The notes: generated from the sequence alone by a model not told the origin. A DNA stretch of 18,459 bases from an uncultured Clostridia bacterium (GCA_944372745.1 CALWAB010000010.1:1-18459), one strand, 5' to 3'. Numbered from the stretch's first letter, positions 1-7,116 are shown. Numbers and translations: made by a program.

Positions 1-1124
1 TAGTTAAAAATATTGATAAATGTTTTTATATTACTAAACCCATTGTACCTAATATAGATATAGTACATAATAGGGGTGCCGTAGAAATTTTTAGAGGATG
101 CACTAGAGGATGTAGATTTTGTCAAGCGGGTTATATTTATAGACCAGTTAGAGAGCGAAAAGTAGAAACGATATGTAAATTATCTAAACAAATTATTAGA
201 AATACTGGATATAATGAATTATCATTGTTTAGTTTATCTACATGCGATTATTCAAATCTGAACCTATTAATTGAAAAATTAAAAGAGGAACCAATATTAA
301 AATATACAAAATTCTCTTTGCCTTCATTGAGATTAGATAGTTTTAAAGGAGCATATTCATTTGAAAGTAGAAAGTCTAGTTTAACTTTTGCACCTGAAGC
401 AGGCACTCAAAGATTGAGAGATGTTATCAATAAAAATATAACAAAGAAAAATATACTTGATAGTCTTGAAGAAGCATTTAGAGCTAATTATGATAAAATA
501 AAATTGTACTTTATGTTAGGCTTACCTACAGAAACAATGAAAGATGTTGAAGGGATTGTAGATATCGCAAAAGATATACAAAATTTATATCAAGAAGTAA
601 TGCATACAAAAAAACGCCCTAAAATAACTATAAGTACCAGTATTTTTGTTCCTAAACCTTTTACTCCTTTTCAGTTTGAAAGTTTTGCTGCCAAAGATGA
701 CATTGAAAGTAAAGTAAAATATCTAGTAACGGAATTAAAGGCAATAGGGGTTAATTATAATTATCACGATTATAACACAAGTTTAATAGAAACGATTTTA
801 GCTAGAGGTGATAGAACTCTATCATCATATATACTGAAAGCTTATAAATTAGGTTGTATATTTGATGGCTGGAGCGAAAATTTTAATTTTGAAAAATGGA
901 TGAAAGCTTTAGAGTCAATAAATACAAGCCTATATCTTAATGAAATTGATGAAAATACTCAATTGCCTTGGGACCATATAGATATAGGTATTAGTAAATC
1001 TTTTTTAATTGAAGAAAGGAAAAAGTCTCGCAATGAAATAACTACAAGAGATTGTAGAAATGGTTGTTCCAATTGTGGTTTAATACATTTTGGAGGGTGT
1101 TCAGGTGTTATTAATAAAATTTGA
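1..1124 (+). CDS. B12-type radical SAM protein, TIGR03960 family (5' end outside window)
   Basis: This is the 3' portion (about 373 codons) of a radical SAM gene; reading is open from position 3, so the gene begins before the window. The [4Fe-4S]/SAM motif is visible as CTRGCRFC, with the three cysteine codons at 99, 111 and 120. It is followed by GGY/STCDY-like segments of the SAM barrel (residues LSLFSLSTCDYSNL) and a 'FAPEAGTQRLRDVINK' stretch typical of TIGR03960/YgiQ-like enzymes. The last 25 residues hold a second cysteine cluster, C-x3-C-x2-C-x7-C (codons 1053, 1065, 1074, 1098), a hallmark of the TIGR03960 C terminus. The N-terminal cobalamin-binding region is not in view. The next gene overlaps it by 20 bp and encodes its usual partner, DUF2344. 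The substrate is unknown; a role in RNA or ribosome modification is only suggested by the usual neighbourhood of the family. An ATG at 225 is internal and is not the start, because the SAM cysteines lie upstream of it. Confidence 0.9.
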   Translation, partial: VKNIDKCFYITKPIVPNIDIVHNRGAVEIFRGCTRGCRFCQAGYIYRPVRERKVETICKLSKQIIRNTGYNELSLFSLSTCDYSNLNLLIEKLKEEPILKYTKFSLPSLRLDSFKGAYSFESRKSSLTFAPEAGTQRLRDVINKNITKKNILDSLEEAFRANYDKIKLYFMLGLPTETMKDVEGIVDIAKDIQNLYQEVMHTKKRPKITISTSIFVPKPFTPFQFESFAAKDDIESKVKYLVTELKAIGVNYNYHDYNTSLIETILARGDRTLSSYILKAYKLGCIFDGWSENFNFEKWMKALESINTSLYLNEIDENTQLPWDHIDIGISKSFLIEERKKSRNEITTRDCRNGCSNCGLIHFGGCSGVINKI

Positions 1125-1704
1125 AAAAACAAATTTATTCACTTACAATTCTTATCTTAATTGTAGGGATGTGATTGTACAAACATTAAAAAGAGCCAAT
1201 ATAAAAGTTTCGTATTCTCAAGGGTTCAATCCGCATGAACTAATCTTTTTTAGCCCACCTACATCATTAGGAATAGAAAGTTATTGTGAGTATATGTATA
1301 TTATTACCGATTATAATTTAGTTGATGAGTTTAAAACTTTATTTAATAAATATGCACCTATGGGTATTAAAGTTGATAAGGTAAGGGCAATAGAGAAGAA
1401 ACCTAATTTCTATGATTTGATAGACTATGCAGATTATCAAATAGTAACAAACTCAACATTATCAAAAAATGTTATTGAACCAATATTAAATACTGTCGAG
1501 TTTAAAGACAAAATATATTCAATTGCTTTTGAAAAGAATACAATAAAGTGTGTTTTGGCATGTGGACAAAAAAGCAATTTCAAGTTATCGAAAATGGTGG
1601 ATATTCTAAAAGAATTAAATATAATTACAAACCGTATAACAAAATTAAATTTATATAAAATGGATAATGGTAATTTGATAAATATTGACGATATTTTATT
1701 TTAA
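1105..1704 (+). CDS. DUF2344 / TIGR03936 radical-SAM-associated protein
   Basis: A 199-residue protein of the DUF2344 family (TIGR03936), found next to or fused to TIGR03960 radical SAM proteins. The diagnostic N-terminal pattern is clear: MLLIKFEKTN at the start, YSQGFNPH at residues 37-44 and LGIES at 55-59. I chose the GTG at 1105 because GGAGGG (1092-1097) lies 7 bases upstream and because the protein then begins at the family's normal beta strand; an in-frame TTG at 1090 would add five residues and has no suitable binding site. The gene overlaps the radical SAM gene by 20 bp, so the two are probably translationally coupled and form one complex or pathway. The function is unknown; the fused versions imply it presents or holds the radical SAM substrate. 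A rho-independent terminator follows immediately. Confidence 0.88.
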   Translation: MLLIKFEKTNLFTYNSYLNCRDVIVQTLKRANIKVSYSQGFNPHELIFFSPPTSLGIESYCEYMYIITDYNLVDEFKTLFNKYAPMGIKVDKVRAIEKKPNFYDLIDYADYQIVTNSTLSKNVIEPILNTVEFKDKIYSIAFEKNTIKCVLACGQKSNFKLSKMVDILKELNIITNRITKLNLYKMDNGNLINIDDILF

Positions 1705-1709
1705 TTGGT

Positions 1710-1742
1710 AAAAAACTCCAATTCGAATTTGGAGTTTTTTTT
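1710..1742 (+). terminator. Rho-independent terminator after the radical SAM/DUF2344 pair
   Basis: ACTCCAA pairs with TTGGAGT around the loop TTCGAAT, extended by an A-run/T-run pairing and followed by eight T residues. It starts a few bases after the DUF2344 stop codon. Confidence 0.85.
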
Positions 1743-1778
1743 ATAAAATTACTAATAATAGATATAAGGAGAAAAGTA

Positions 1779-2252
1779 ATGGAAATTGAAAAAGATGCTA
1801 ATTTGAAACTATTAAATGAAATTTATAAAAATTTAAGAGTGGGAACTCAATCTATTGAAAATGTTTTATCAAATATAAAACTAAAAGATATTACGCTTGA
1901 ACTAAGCAAAGAAAGTAGTCAATATTATGTGTTTGAAAAAGAATGTGCAATGATAGCAAATTCTAAAGATATAAATTTAAAAGACAATAACTTTATACAA
2001 AAGACTCAGGTTTGGATGTCCGTTAAAATAAATTTAATGTCATCCTCCAGCACTCAACATATTGCAGAAATGCTTTTAATAGGAACAATGATGGGCGTAA
2101 TTGATTTGGTAAAAGCATTAACAAATTATGATAATGCAGATGAAGAAATTAAAAGCTTGGCCAACAAAGTGCTTGAATTTGAAAGGCAAAATTTTGATCA
2201 TCTATTTGAGTTTTTAAAAGTTAAACCAGAGATTAAAGATGAAAAAGAGTAG
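1779..2252 (+). CDS. Uncharacterised helical protein, ferritin-like/DUF2383-type bundle suspected
   Basis: A 157-residue soluble protein with no signal peptide or membrane segment. The sequence reads as long amphipathic helices: residues 5-30 (LNEIYKNLRVGTQSIENVL), 35-60, a central segment with SSSSTQHIAEMLLIGTMMG (about 88-107) and a charged C-terminal helix to about 148. I have seen proteins of this look in Clostridia, annotated as hypothetical and resembling ferritin-like or spore-coat-associated four-helix bundles; this is an impression from helix pattern and motif, not a family assignment. I cannot point to a complete set of metal ligands (E-x2-H pairs), so no oxidase or storage role is claimed. 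The start is set by AAGGAG a few bases upstream of ATG 1779. The next gene starts just 5 bases after its stop, so the two form a small operon. Confidence 0.75.
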   Translation: MEIEKDANLKLLNEIYKNLRVGTQSIENVLSNIKLKDITLELSKESSQYYVFEKECAMIANSKDINLKDNNFIQKTQVWMSVKINLMSSSSTQHIAEMLLIGTMMGVIDLVKALTNYDNADEEIKSLANKVLEFERQNFDHLFEFLKVKPEIKDEKE

Positions 2253-2257
2253 TGTAT

Positions 2258-2518
2258 ATGAATACTTTAGGGAAATTTATGATATTAGGATTTTTAATTA
2301 TAGGGACTTTGTTTGCTTTATTATCATATAACATATTTAAAAAAACAAATTTATATAGAATAAAAAACGAAGAAGGGAAGGTAGAAAAATTTTATATAAT
2401 TGATGAAGAGATGAAAGACAATATTTTTGACGAATATGAAGTTGAAAACAAAGAAGAAGATTTTGATATAATAAATTTTTTTGAAAAGTTAAATGGGGAT
2501 TTTAAGTTGGAATACTAA
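2258..2518 (+). CDS. Small single-pass membrane protein of unknown function
   Basis: An 86-residue protein. Residues about 5-25 (KFMILGFLIIGTLFALLSYNI) form one hydrophobic helix, followed by a basic stretch (KKTNLYRIK) and a strongly acidic C-terminal half rich in D and E (residues 45-75). By the positive-inside rule the acidic domain would be cytoplasmic. I chose ATG 2258 over the in-frame GTG at 2252 because the only purine-rich site, AAAGAG at 2244-2249, is 8 bases from the ATG and too close to the GTG. It follows the previous gene by 5 bases and is probably co-translated with it. The family is not recognised. Its operon ends in the palindromic terminator that also ends the minus-strand synthetase gene. 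Confidence 0.65.
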   Translation: MNTLGKFMILGFLIIGTLFALLSYNIFKKTNLYRIKNEEGKVEKFYIIDEEMKDNIFDEYEVENKEEDFDIINFFEKLNGDFKLEY

Positions 2519-2532
2519 ATATGTTGTATTAT

Positions 2533-2570
2533 AAATATAGAATACACCACAAATGGTGTATTCTATATTT
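2533..2570. terminator. Bidirectional terminator between convergent genes (perfect 17-bp palindrome)
   Basis: A perfect 17-bp inverted repeat (arms 2533-2549 and 2554-2570) with loop CAAA, with T-rich sequence following on the plus strand. The inner arms are AGAATACACCA and TGGTGTATTCT. The stop codon of the minus-strand synthetase gene (2563-2565) lies inside the right arm. Its arm sequence recurs, in permuted order, in the terminator at 8316-8375. Confidence 0.88.
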
Positions 2571-4638
2571 TTATGCGAGCATCAATCAACGATATATTAC
2601 CTGTTTTATCGTCTATTAAAACAGGATTTAAATCAAGTTCTTTTATATTATAACTTAACGAAAAATTATTTATTATTTGCATTGTATCGACAAGTTTGTC
2701 TATATCTGCACATGGAAGGTTTCTTACACTTCCTAATAACTTAGAAGCTTTTAAACTATGGATTTGTTGTAATATTTCTTCATTACTTGTAGGTAAAACT
2801 TTGAAGCAAACATCTTTAAATGATTCTACAAAGATTCCACCTAAACCAAACATTGAACATAATCCAAATTGAGCATCATTAACAATTCCATATACGAATT
2901 CTCTATTTGATGACTTCATTTCTTGTATTATAAAACCATCTAAGCCATCAATACAATTGTGTGATTTTAAATTGTTTTTTATTTCGTCTAAAGCTTTTAT
3001 TAGTTCGATATCATTTTTAATGCCTACCTTTACACCACCTACATCACTTTTATGAGATATAGTTTTTGATGTAATTTTCACAACTACTGGATAATTTATC
3101 TTATTAGCAACATTTTTAGCAGATTGTGGATCTTTTACTAAATCAAATTTAACTAGAGGGAGTTCAAGTTCTTTTAAGACTTCTAATGATTCATAAGTGG
3201 TTAAAAGATTTCTATTATCTTGTCTTACATTTTCGAAAATCTTATCAATATTGGTATTTCTTATTTTTCGCTGTTTCTCTCTGGAACATATGAATTTTTG
3301 ACTAGACTGTTTAATTGCTTTTGAGGCATCTTCACCTGATTCAAAAATTGGAATATTTTTAATGGTTTGTTTTATTTCATTCATTTCTTCTAAGTGGGTA
3401 ATAAATACACTAGCGATCATTTTGTTAGGATATTTTTCTTTCATTGAATCAACAATGGATGCAATTTCTTTTGAGGTTGTGCCCATAATATACAAATGTA
3501 TACAAATAATTGCATCAATTTTATCATTGTTAATACAAAATTCTAATGTTTTCTTATAATCATCTATTGAAGCTGATGCAACCATATCAATTGGATTTTT
3601 AACAGAAGCTTGACTTTGTAAATAAGAGCGCATATAATCTTTTTCTTCGTCACTAAACTCATAAAGGTTGAGACCAAGTTCACTAAGAGCATCAACAGTC
3701 ATTATGGCTGGACCACCTGCATTTGTAATGACCACAACATTTTTAGTCATAGGTATTTTTTCCATAGTAGAAAAAATTGCAGCGACATTAACCATTTCAG
3801 CAATACTATTGACACGGATAACTCCACACTGTTGTAAAAATGCATCTACAATAGTGTCTGTACTTGCTAATGCACCGGTGTGGGATGATGCGGCTATGGC
3901 ACCGCGAGCACTTCTTCCTGATTTTACACAGATAATTTTTTTGTCACTGTCCTTGCAAGCTTGCATAAATTCTTCAGGTTGAGGGATAGATTCTAGGTAT
4001 AATAAAATTTGTGAAATATCTTTCTTTTTGTTAAAATACTTTATTAAATCTGCAACGCTGACATCACAAGCATTTCCAATACTTATACCTAATTTAAGTC
4101 CAACTTGCGAATCTTCAAGTATGTTCATAATGCCACTTGTCAATGCCCCAGATTGGCTTATCAAAACAGCATTCCCATCTTTACATCCTGATTGAGAGAA
4201 ATTAGCATTTAATTTTATGCCGTTATTAATAAAGCCTATAGTATTTGGTCCAATGATATTTAGGTCATTTTCTTGAGCAAAAAGAGAAATATCGTGTTCT
4301 ACATGTTTGCCTTCAGCCCCAAGCTCACCAAAACCTGATGAGATTATATAAAAATTTTTAACGCCAAACTTCGCACATTCTTTAATGGTCTGTAAAACAG
4401 CTTTAGCAGGGATAGCAATCATTACAAGTTGCGGTATTTCGTCTAAGTCTTGTACGCGTGAAAAACATTGTAATCCTTGACATTCTGTATATTTAGGATT
4501 AATAGGATAAACAGCACCTTCATATCCACAATTTTTAACATTGTACAAAAGGCGATAGCCAACTGTATCGACTTTATTTGATGCCCCAATAATGGCAATT
4601 GATTTGGGATAAAAAAAAGTATCAAGTTTTCTATTCAT
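2563..4638 (-). CDS. ADP-forming acetyl-CoA/acyl-CoA synthetase (fused alpha-beta)
   Basis: A 691-residue single-chain NDP-forming acyl-CoA synthetase: acyl-CoA + ADP + Pi <-> acid + ATP + CoA, a cytosolic step that makes ATP from acetyl-CoA or related thioesters. Domain order: CoA-binding Rossmann domain (about 5-130, with KSIAIIGAS near the start and IGPNTIGFIN near 129-138); two succinyl-CoA-ligase-like domains with SQSGAL (161-166) and the phosphohistidine motif SSHTGALAS (His253); then an ATP-grasp_5 domain from about 480, with HKSDVGGV at 529-536. All parts are present, so it should be active. The start is ATG 4638, with AAGGAGA 7 bases upstream; an in-frame upstream ATG (4671) has no site and overlaps the promoter region. 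It is transcribed alone from its own promoter, divergent from yceD. Acetate is the likeliest product by family, but other acyl-CoAs are possible. Confidence 0.9.
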   Translation of the reverse strand: MNRKLDTFFYPKSIAIIGASNKVDTVGYRLLYNVKNCGYEGAVYPINPKYTECQGLQCFSRVQDLDEIPQLVMIAIPAKAVLQTIKECAKFGVKNFYIISSGFGELGAEGKHVEHDISLFAQENDLNIIGPNTIGFINNGIKLNANFSQSGCKDGNAVLISQSGALTSGIMNILEDSQVGLKLGISIGNACDVSVADLIKYFNKKKDISQILLYLESIPQPEEFMQACKDSDKKIICVKSGRSARGAIAASSHTGALASTDTIVDAFLQQCGVIRVNSIAEMVNVAAIFSTMEKIPMTKNVVVITNAGGPAIMTVDALSELGLNLYEFSDEEKDYMRSYLQSQASVKNPIDMVASASIDDYKKTLEFCINNDKIDAIICIHLYIMGTTSKEIASIVDSMKEKYPNKMIASVFITHLEEMNEIKQTIKNIPIFESGEDASKAIKQSSQKFICSREKQRKIRNTNIDKIFENVRQDNRNLLTTYESLEVLKELELPLVKFDLVKDPQSAKNVANKINYPVVVKITSKTISHKSDVGGVKVGIKNDIELIKALDEIKNNLKSHNCIDGLDGFIIQEMKSSNREFVYGIVNDAQFGLCSMFGLGGIFVESFKDVCFKVLPTSNEEILQQIHSLKASKLLGSVRNLPCADIDKLVDTMQIINNFSLSYNIKELDLNPVLIDDKTGNISLIDARIKI

Positions 4639-4662
4639 AAACAAATCTCCTTCCACAATTTC

Positions 4663-4691
4663 ATTATACATAAATTATTAACAAAAAACAA
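4663..4691 (-). promoter_or_regulatory. SigA-type promoter of the ADP-forming synthetase gene
   Basis: Read on the minus strand: -35 TTGTTT (4691-4686), 17-bp spacer, -10 TATAAT (4668-4663). Predicted start near 4656, just upstream of the AAGGAGA ribosome binding site (4652-4646). Confidence 0.65.
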
Positions 4692-4730
4692 ATATTTTGT
4701 ACCTTTAAAACAATTTTCTTTAAAAAACAA

Positions 4731-4759
4731 TTGACAATATTCAAAAAATCATATATACT
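4731..4759 (+). promoter_or_regulatory. SigA-type promoter of yceD-rpmF
   Basis: Perfect -35 TTGACA (4731-4736), 17-bp spacer, -10 TATACT (4754-4759). The ribosome binding site AGGAGA (4775-4780) and ATG 4786 follow. The 147-bp intergenic region holds this and the divergent synthetase promoter; nothing else is evident there. Confidence 0.88.
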
Positions 4760-4785
4760 TAATAAGTCAAAATTAGGAGAGAGCA

Positions 4786-5280
4786 ATGGAATTGGACCTC
4801 AACCTAGCAAAGAAAAAAAGCGGTGAATATATTCACATTGAAAATTCTGTTGAAATTGATAATAACTTAGTAAAAGATTTTGGCGTGAATTTTGCATCAA
4901 AGTGTGAGTTAAAGATAGATTATAAGTATCTTGCTAAGGAAGTGTCCGTAAGAGGACAAGGCTCTGTGTATTTGACGGGGAATTGTTTTCGTTGTGGTAA
5001 TCCATTTAAAAAACAACATAAGTTTGAATTTGAAGAAATCTTTTTGCCCGAAAGTTCAAAAGTTGAAGAAGATGATTATACTTTTAATGGTACATTTATC
5101 AATATAACGAAAATGATAGAAGATAATCTTTTGACATCTTTGCCGCATCTATTTTTATGCAAAGATGATTGTAAAGGATTATGCCCGCAATGCTTTGCGA
5201 ATCTCAATACGCAAACTTGTGCGTGCAAACCATTGATTAACAATGCATTTGCGTGTTTGAATGACTTAAAATTTGATTAG
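4786..5280 (+). CDS. yceD: YceD/DUF177 family protein (23S rRNA accumulation protein)
   Basis: A 164-residue member of the DUF177/YceD family, which in other bacteria supports accumulation of 23S rRNA and almost always precedes rpmF, as here (12-bp gap). The visible family features are a central C-F-R-C pair (Cys67, Cys70), an acidic stretch around 92-97, and the C-terminal cluster CKDDCKGLCPQC (Cys125, 129, 133, 136) followed by C-A-C (145, 147). The KGLCPxC motif is typical, and the many cysteines suggest zinc binding, which is inference. The start has AGGAGA at a 5-base spacing behind a strong promoter. Its mechanism remains poorly defined in the family; linkage to L32 suggests ribosome assembly. 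Confidence 0.88.
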   Translation: MELDLNLAKKKSGEYIHIENSVEIDNNLVKDFGVNFASKCELKIDYKYLAKEVSVRGQGSVYLTGNCFRCGNPFKKQHKFEFEEIFLPESSKVEEDDYTFNGTFINITKMIEDNLLTSLPHLFLCKDDCKGLCPQCFANLNTQTCACKPLINNAFACLNDLKFD

Positions 5281-5292
5281 GAGGGAAAACAA

Positions 5293-5493
5293 ATGGCAGT
5301 ACCTAAACAGAAAGTATCTAAACAAAGAAGAAATAAAAGAGTTGCATCAAGTTGGAAAATTACATCACCAACTTTGGTTGAATGTCCTAATTGCCACGAG
5401 TTAAAAGCTGCACATCAAGCATGTAAAGCTTGTGGATATTATGACGGAAAACAAGTTGTAGACTTTGAAAAAAATAAACAAGAACAAGAATAA
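5293..5493 (+). CDS. rpmF: 50S ribosomal protein L32 (zinc-ribbon form)
   Basis: A 66-residue ribosomal protein L32. The N terminus MAVPKQKVSKQRRNKRVA is the family signature. Cysteines 31, 34, 44 and 47 (CPNC and CKAC) form the zinc-ribbon, so this is the zinc-containing (C+) version. AGGAGG precedes the ATG. The acidic/lysine tail after residue 52 is slightly longer than the shortest homologues. It is co-transcribed with yceD and followed by a strong terminator, so the fatty-acid genes that often come next in Firmicutes (plsX, fab) are not linked here. Confidence 0.97.
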   Translation: MAVPKQKVSKQRRNKRVASSWKITSPTLVECPNCHELKAAHQACKACGYYDGKQVVDFEKNKQEQE

Positions 5494-5494
5494 T

Positions 5495-5520
5495 CCAAAG
5501 TTTTTGACTTTGGTTTTTTT
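5495..5520 (+). terminator. Rho-independent terminator of yceD-rpmF
   Basis: CCAAAGT pairs with ACTTTGG across a TTTTG loop, followed by seven T residues, starting one base after the rpmF stop codon. Confidence 0.88.
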
Positions 5521-5536
5521 GTTTTTAAATATAATG

Positions 5537-5565
5537 TTGATTAAAATTTTTTTATATGTTATAAT
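5537..5565 (+). promoter_or_regulatory. Promoter of the maf operon, placed for a leaderless transcript
   Basis: -35 TTGATT (5537-5542), 17-bp spacer, perfect -10 TATAAT (5560-5565). Only 6 bases separate the -10 from the maf ATG at 5572, so transcription would begin at or next to the A of the start codon. No Shine-Dalgarno sequence lies upstream of the ATG. Confidence 0.75.
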
Positions 5566-5571
5566 ATTAAT

Positions 5572-6153
5572 ATGAAGAAAAAAATATTTGTAGCATCTTC
5601 TTCTCAATCAAGAAGGGAATTAGCACAAAATAGTAAATTGGACTGGGTTTTCATTCCAAATAATTTTAACGAGGATGATAAAAAGCATAACTACCAAGTG
5701 CATAATTTTATTGACGCTTGCAATTATACTAAATCATTGTCTAATGGAAAAGCAGAAAGTGTTATTAACGATGTAAATGGGATTATAATAGGGTGCGATA
5801 GCGTAGTTTATATAAAAGGGCAGATATTAGAAAAGCCTAAAGATAGAAATGACTTTGATAAAATGATGGACCTTTTAAGTAAATACCCACACTATCTAAT
5901 AACTGGAATAACAATTATAGATAATATAGATAAAAAGAAAGTTTTATTCAATGAAATGACAAAATTATTTTTTGATAAGTTTACTGAACAAGAGAAAAAT
6001 GAATTAATAGATAAGTATCACGCTTATGATAATGCTGGTGGGTATACTATAAATTCTTGTATTGCCAATAAAGTCCATATTATAAAAGGAACAAAAGACA
6101 ATGTAATAGGATTACCAATAGAAAGAATTATATATGAAATAAATAATTTGTGA
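5572..6153 (+). CDS. maf: Maf/YhdE-like nucleoside triphosphate pyrophosphatase
   Basis: A 193-residue Maf-family protein, cytosolic enzymes that hydrolyse non-canonical or selected NTPs to NMP and pyrophosphate (house-cleaning). Visible motifs: the N-terminal substrate loop SSQSRREL (Ser13-Arg14-Arg15), the catalytic-region Asp76 in GCDSVV, EKP with Lys88, and the C-terminal AGGYTINS and GLPIERI (from about residue 178). It is divergent: the usual A-D-T is C-D-S, and the Gln of the common YGIQG-type motif is Asn161, so the substrate preference cannot be read off. The start is fixed by family alignment (MKKKIFVASSS), yet it has no ribosome binding site and sits 6 bases after a -10 box. It is the first gene of an apparent three-gene operon; the next gene starts 3-6 bases after its stop. 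Confidence 0.88.
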   Translation: MKKKIFVASSSQSRRELAQNSKLDWVFIPNNFNEDDKKHNYQVHNFIDACNYTKSLSNGKAESVINDVNGIIIGCDSVVYIKGQILEKPKDRNDFDKMMDLLSKYPHYLITGITIIDNIDKKKVLFNEMTKLFFDKFTEQEKNELIDKYHAYDNAGGYTINSCIANKVHIIKGTKDNVIGLPIERIIYEINNL

Positions 6154-6159
6154 GGAATG

Positions 6160-7116
6160 ATGAAAGAGAATTTAAAGATTTTAAGATTTATATATCCGCC
6201 ATTTTTAACTAATAATAATGTAAGGCATCAAATCATTCATTTTATAGATAACTTTGATCCTAATTTAATAGAAATATTTTTAAACCTACAAGAAGATAAA
6301 ATTGGATTAAATGAACAAATTTCTTTAAAGAATGAAAATAATGGAAATAATTTTTCAATTGAATATGATTGTTTTAATAATTTACTTGATATGTGTATTC
6401 AATATAATGATGGTAGAGAAAGGCGACTAACTTCTTTTTTACAACTTGAACAGGTATACACAAAAGAAACTATTATTAATTTTCCCTCACAGATTAAATA
6501 TGCTAAACAAAAATTAAAGCACAATAGATTGGCTTATATTAATTTAACAAGTGATGGAGAATTCTTAAACACACATAAGTTTTTAAACCAAGATGGCGAT
6601 CTTGTCGCTGACATTAACGAATGTTATTGCCAAAAATCATTGATTTGTTCTGTAAACAAAAATAATGAGATATATAAAACAAAACAAGTATCATATAACG
6701 GACTAATTGATATTTTAAACAAAAACGAAAAATCTAAAGCTACAATAACCATAGAAGAAGTTTTCAAAAATGCTGATTTGTTCGCATTAGATTTTGACAA
6801 TGAGAGATATGTTTGTAGAAATATTTATTTAGAAAAATATGATGATTTATGTTATGAAGAAACCACTACCTATAATAGCATAGACCATGGATTGTATCAA
6901 ATTATTAAAAAAGATGCTTTAGGTGAATCAGCATATTTTGGAGATATAGTTGGTAATCAAAGTTATTATGTAAGAGAATATGACCCTCATGATAAAGGAT
7001 TATACAATTTTAATAATAAAAAATCTAAAGGTTTAAAAATTTCTAAACGCCAATTAGATAAAATAATAAATGATGAAATTCAAGTGAGTAAACTATTTGA
7101 AAAAATAAAGGAGTAG
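6160..7116 (+). CDS. Uncharacterised 318-residue protein between maf and rpiB
   Basis: I do not recognise this protein. It is soluble, with no signal peptide and no membrane segment. It is rich in N, K, I, D and Y, in keeping with the base composition of its neighbours, so nothing suggests recent transfer. Residues about 1-95 have few features; 110-230 look like mixed beta strands (LAYINLTSDGEF, then GDLVADINE, then DLFALDFDNERYVCRNIYLEKYD); the last 70 residues are charged, with helical character at the end. Cysteines are scattered, without a metal motif. Start: ATGATG at 6157/6160; GAGGA (6152-6156) touches the first ATG, so I prefer the second, though spacing is short and coupling to maf termination is likely. 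It begins 6 bases after maf and ends 4 bases before rpiB, so it is co-transcribed with both. Confidence 0.8.
   Translation: MKENLKILRFIYPPFLTNNNVRHQIIHFIDNFDPNLIEIFLNLQEDKIGLNEQISLKNENNGNNFSIEYDCFNNLLDMCIQYNDGRERRLTSFLQLEQVYTKETIINFPSQIKYAKQKLKHNRLAYINLTSDGEFLNTHKFLNQDGDLVADINECYCQKSLICSVNKNNEIYKTKQVSYNGLIDILNKNEKSKATITIEEVFKNADLFALDFDNERYVCRNIYLEKYDDLCYEETTTYNSIDHGLYQIIKKDALGESAYFGDIVGNQSYYVREYDPHDKGLYNFNNKKSKGLKISKRQLDKIINDEIQVSKLFEKIKE

Noticed and set aside
225..1124. ATG at 225 as the start of the radical SAM gene
   Set aside because: Reading is open back to position 3 and the essential CxxxCxxC lies at 99-122, upstream of this ATG.
3668..3982. A 104-codon plus-strand frame and a similar one at 3362-3559
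   Set aside because: Both are antisense to the ADP-forming synthetase and look like codon-bias shadows.
6520..6860. Possible resemblance of the maf-rpiB unknown protein to the beta-rich N-terminal domains of TarM/GtfA-type glycosyltransferases (repeated 'DG' strands)
   Set aside because: Only a loose strand pattern; no glycosyltransferase catalytic region follows and the context does not fit.
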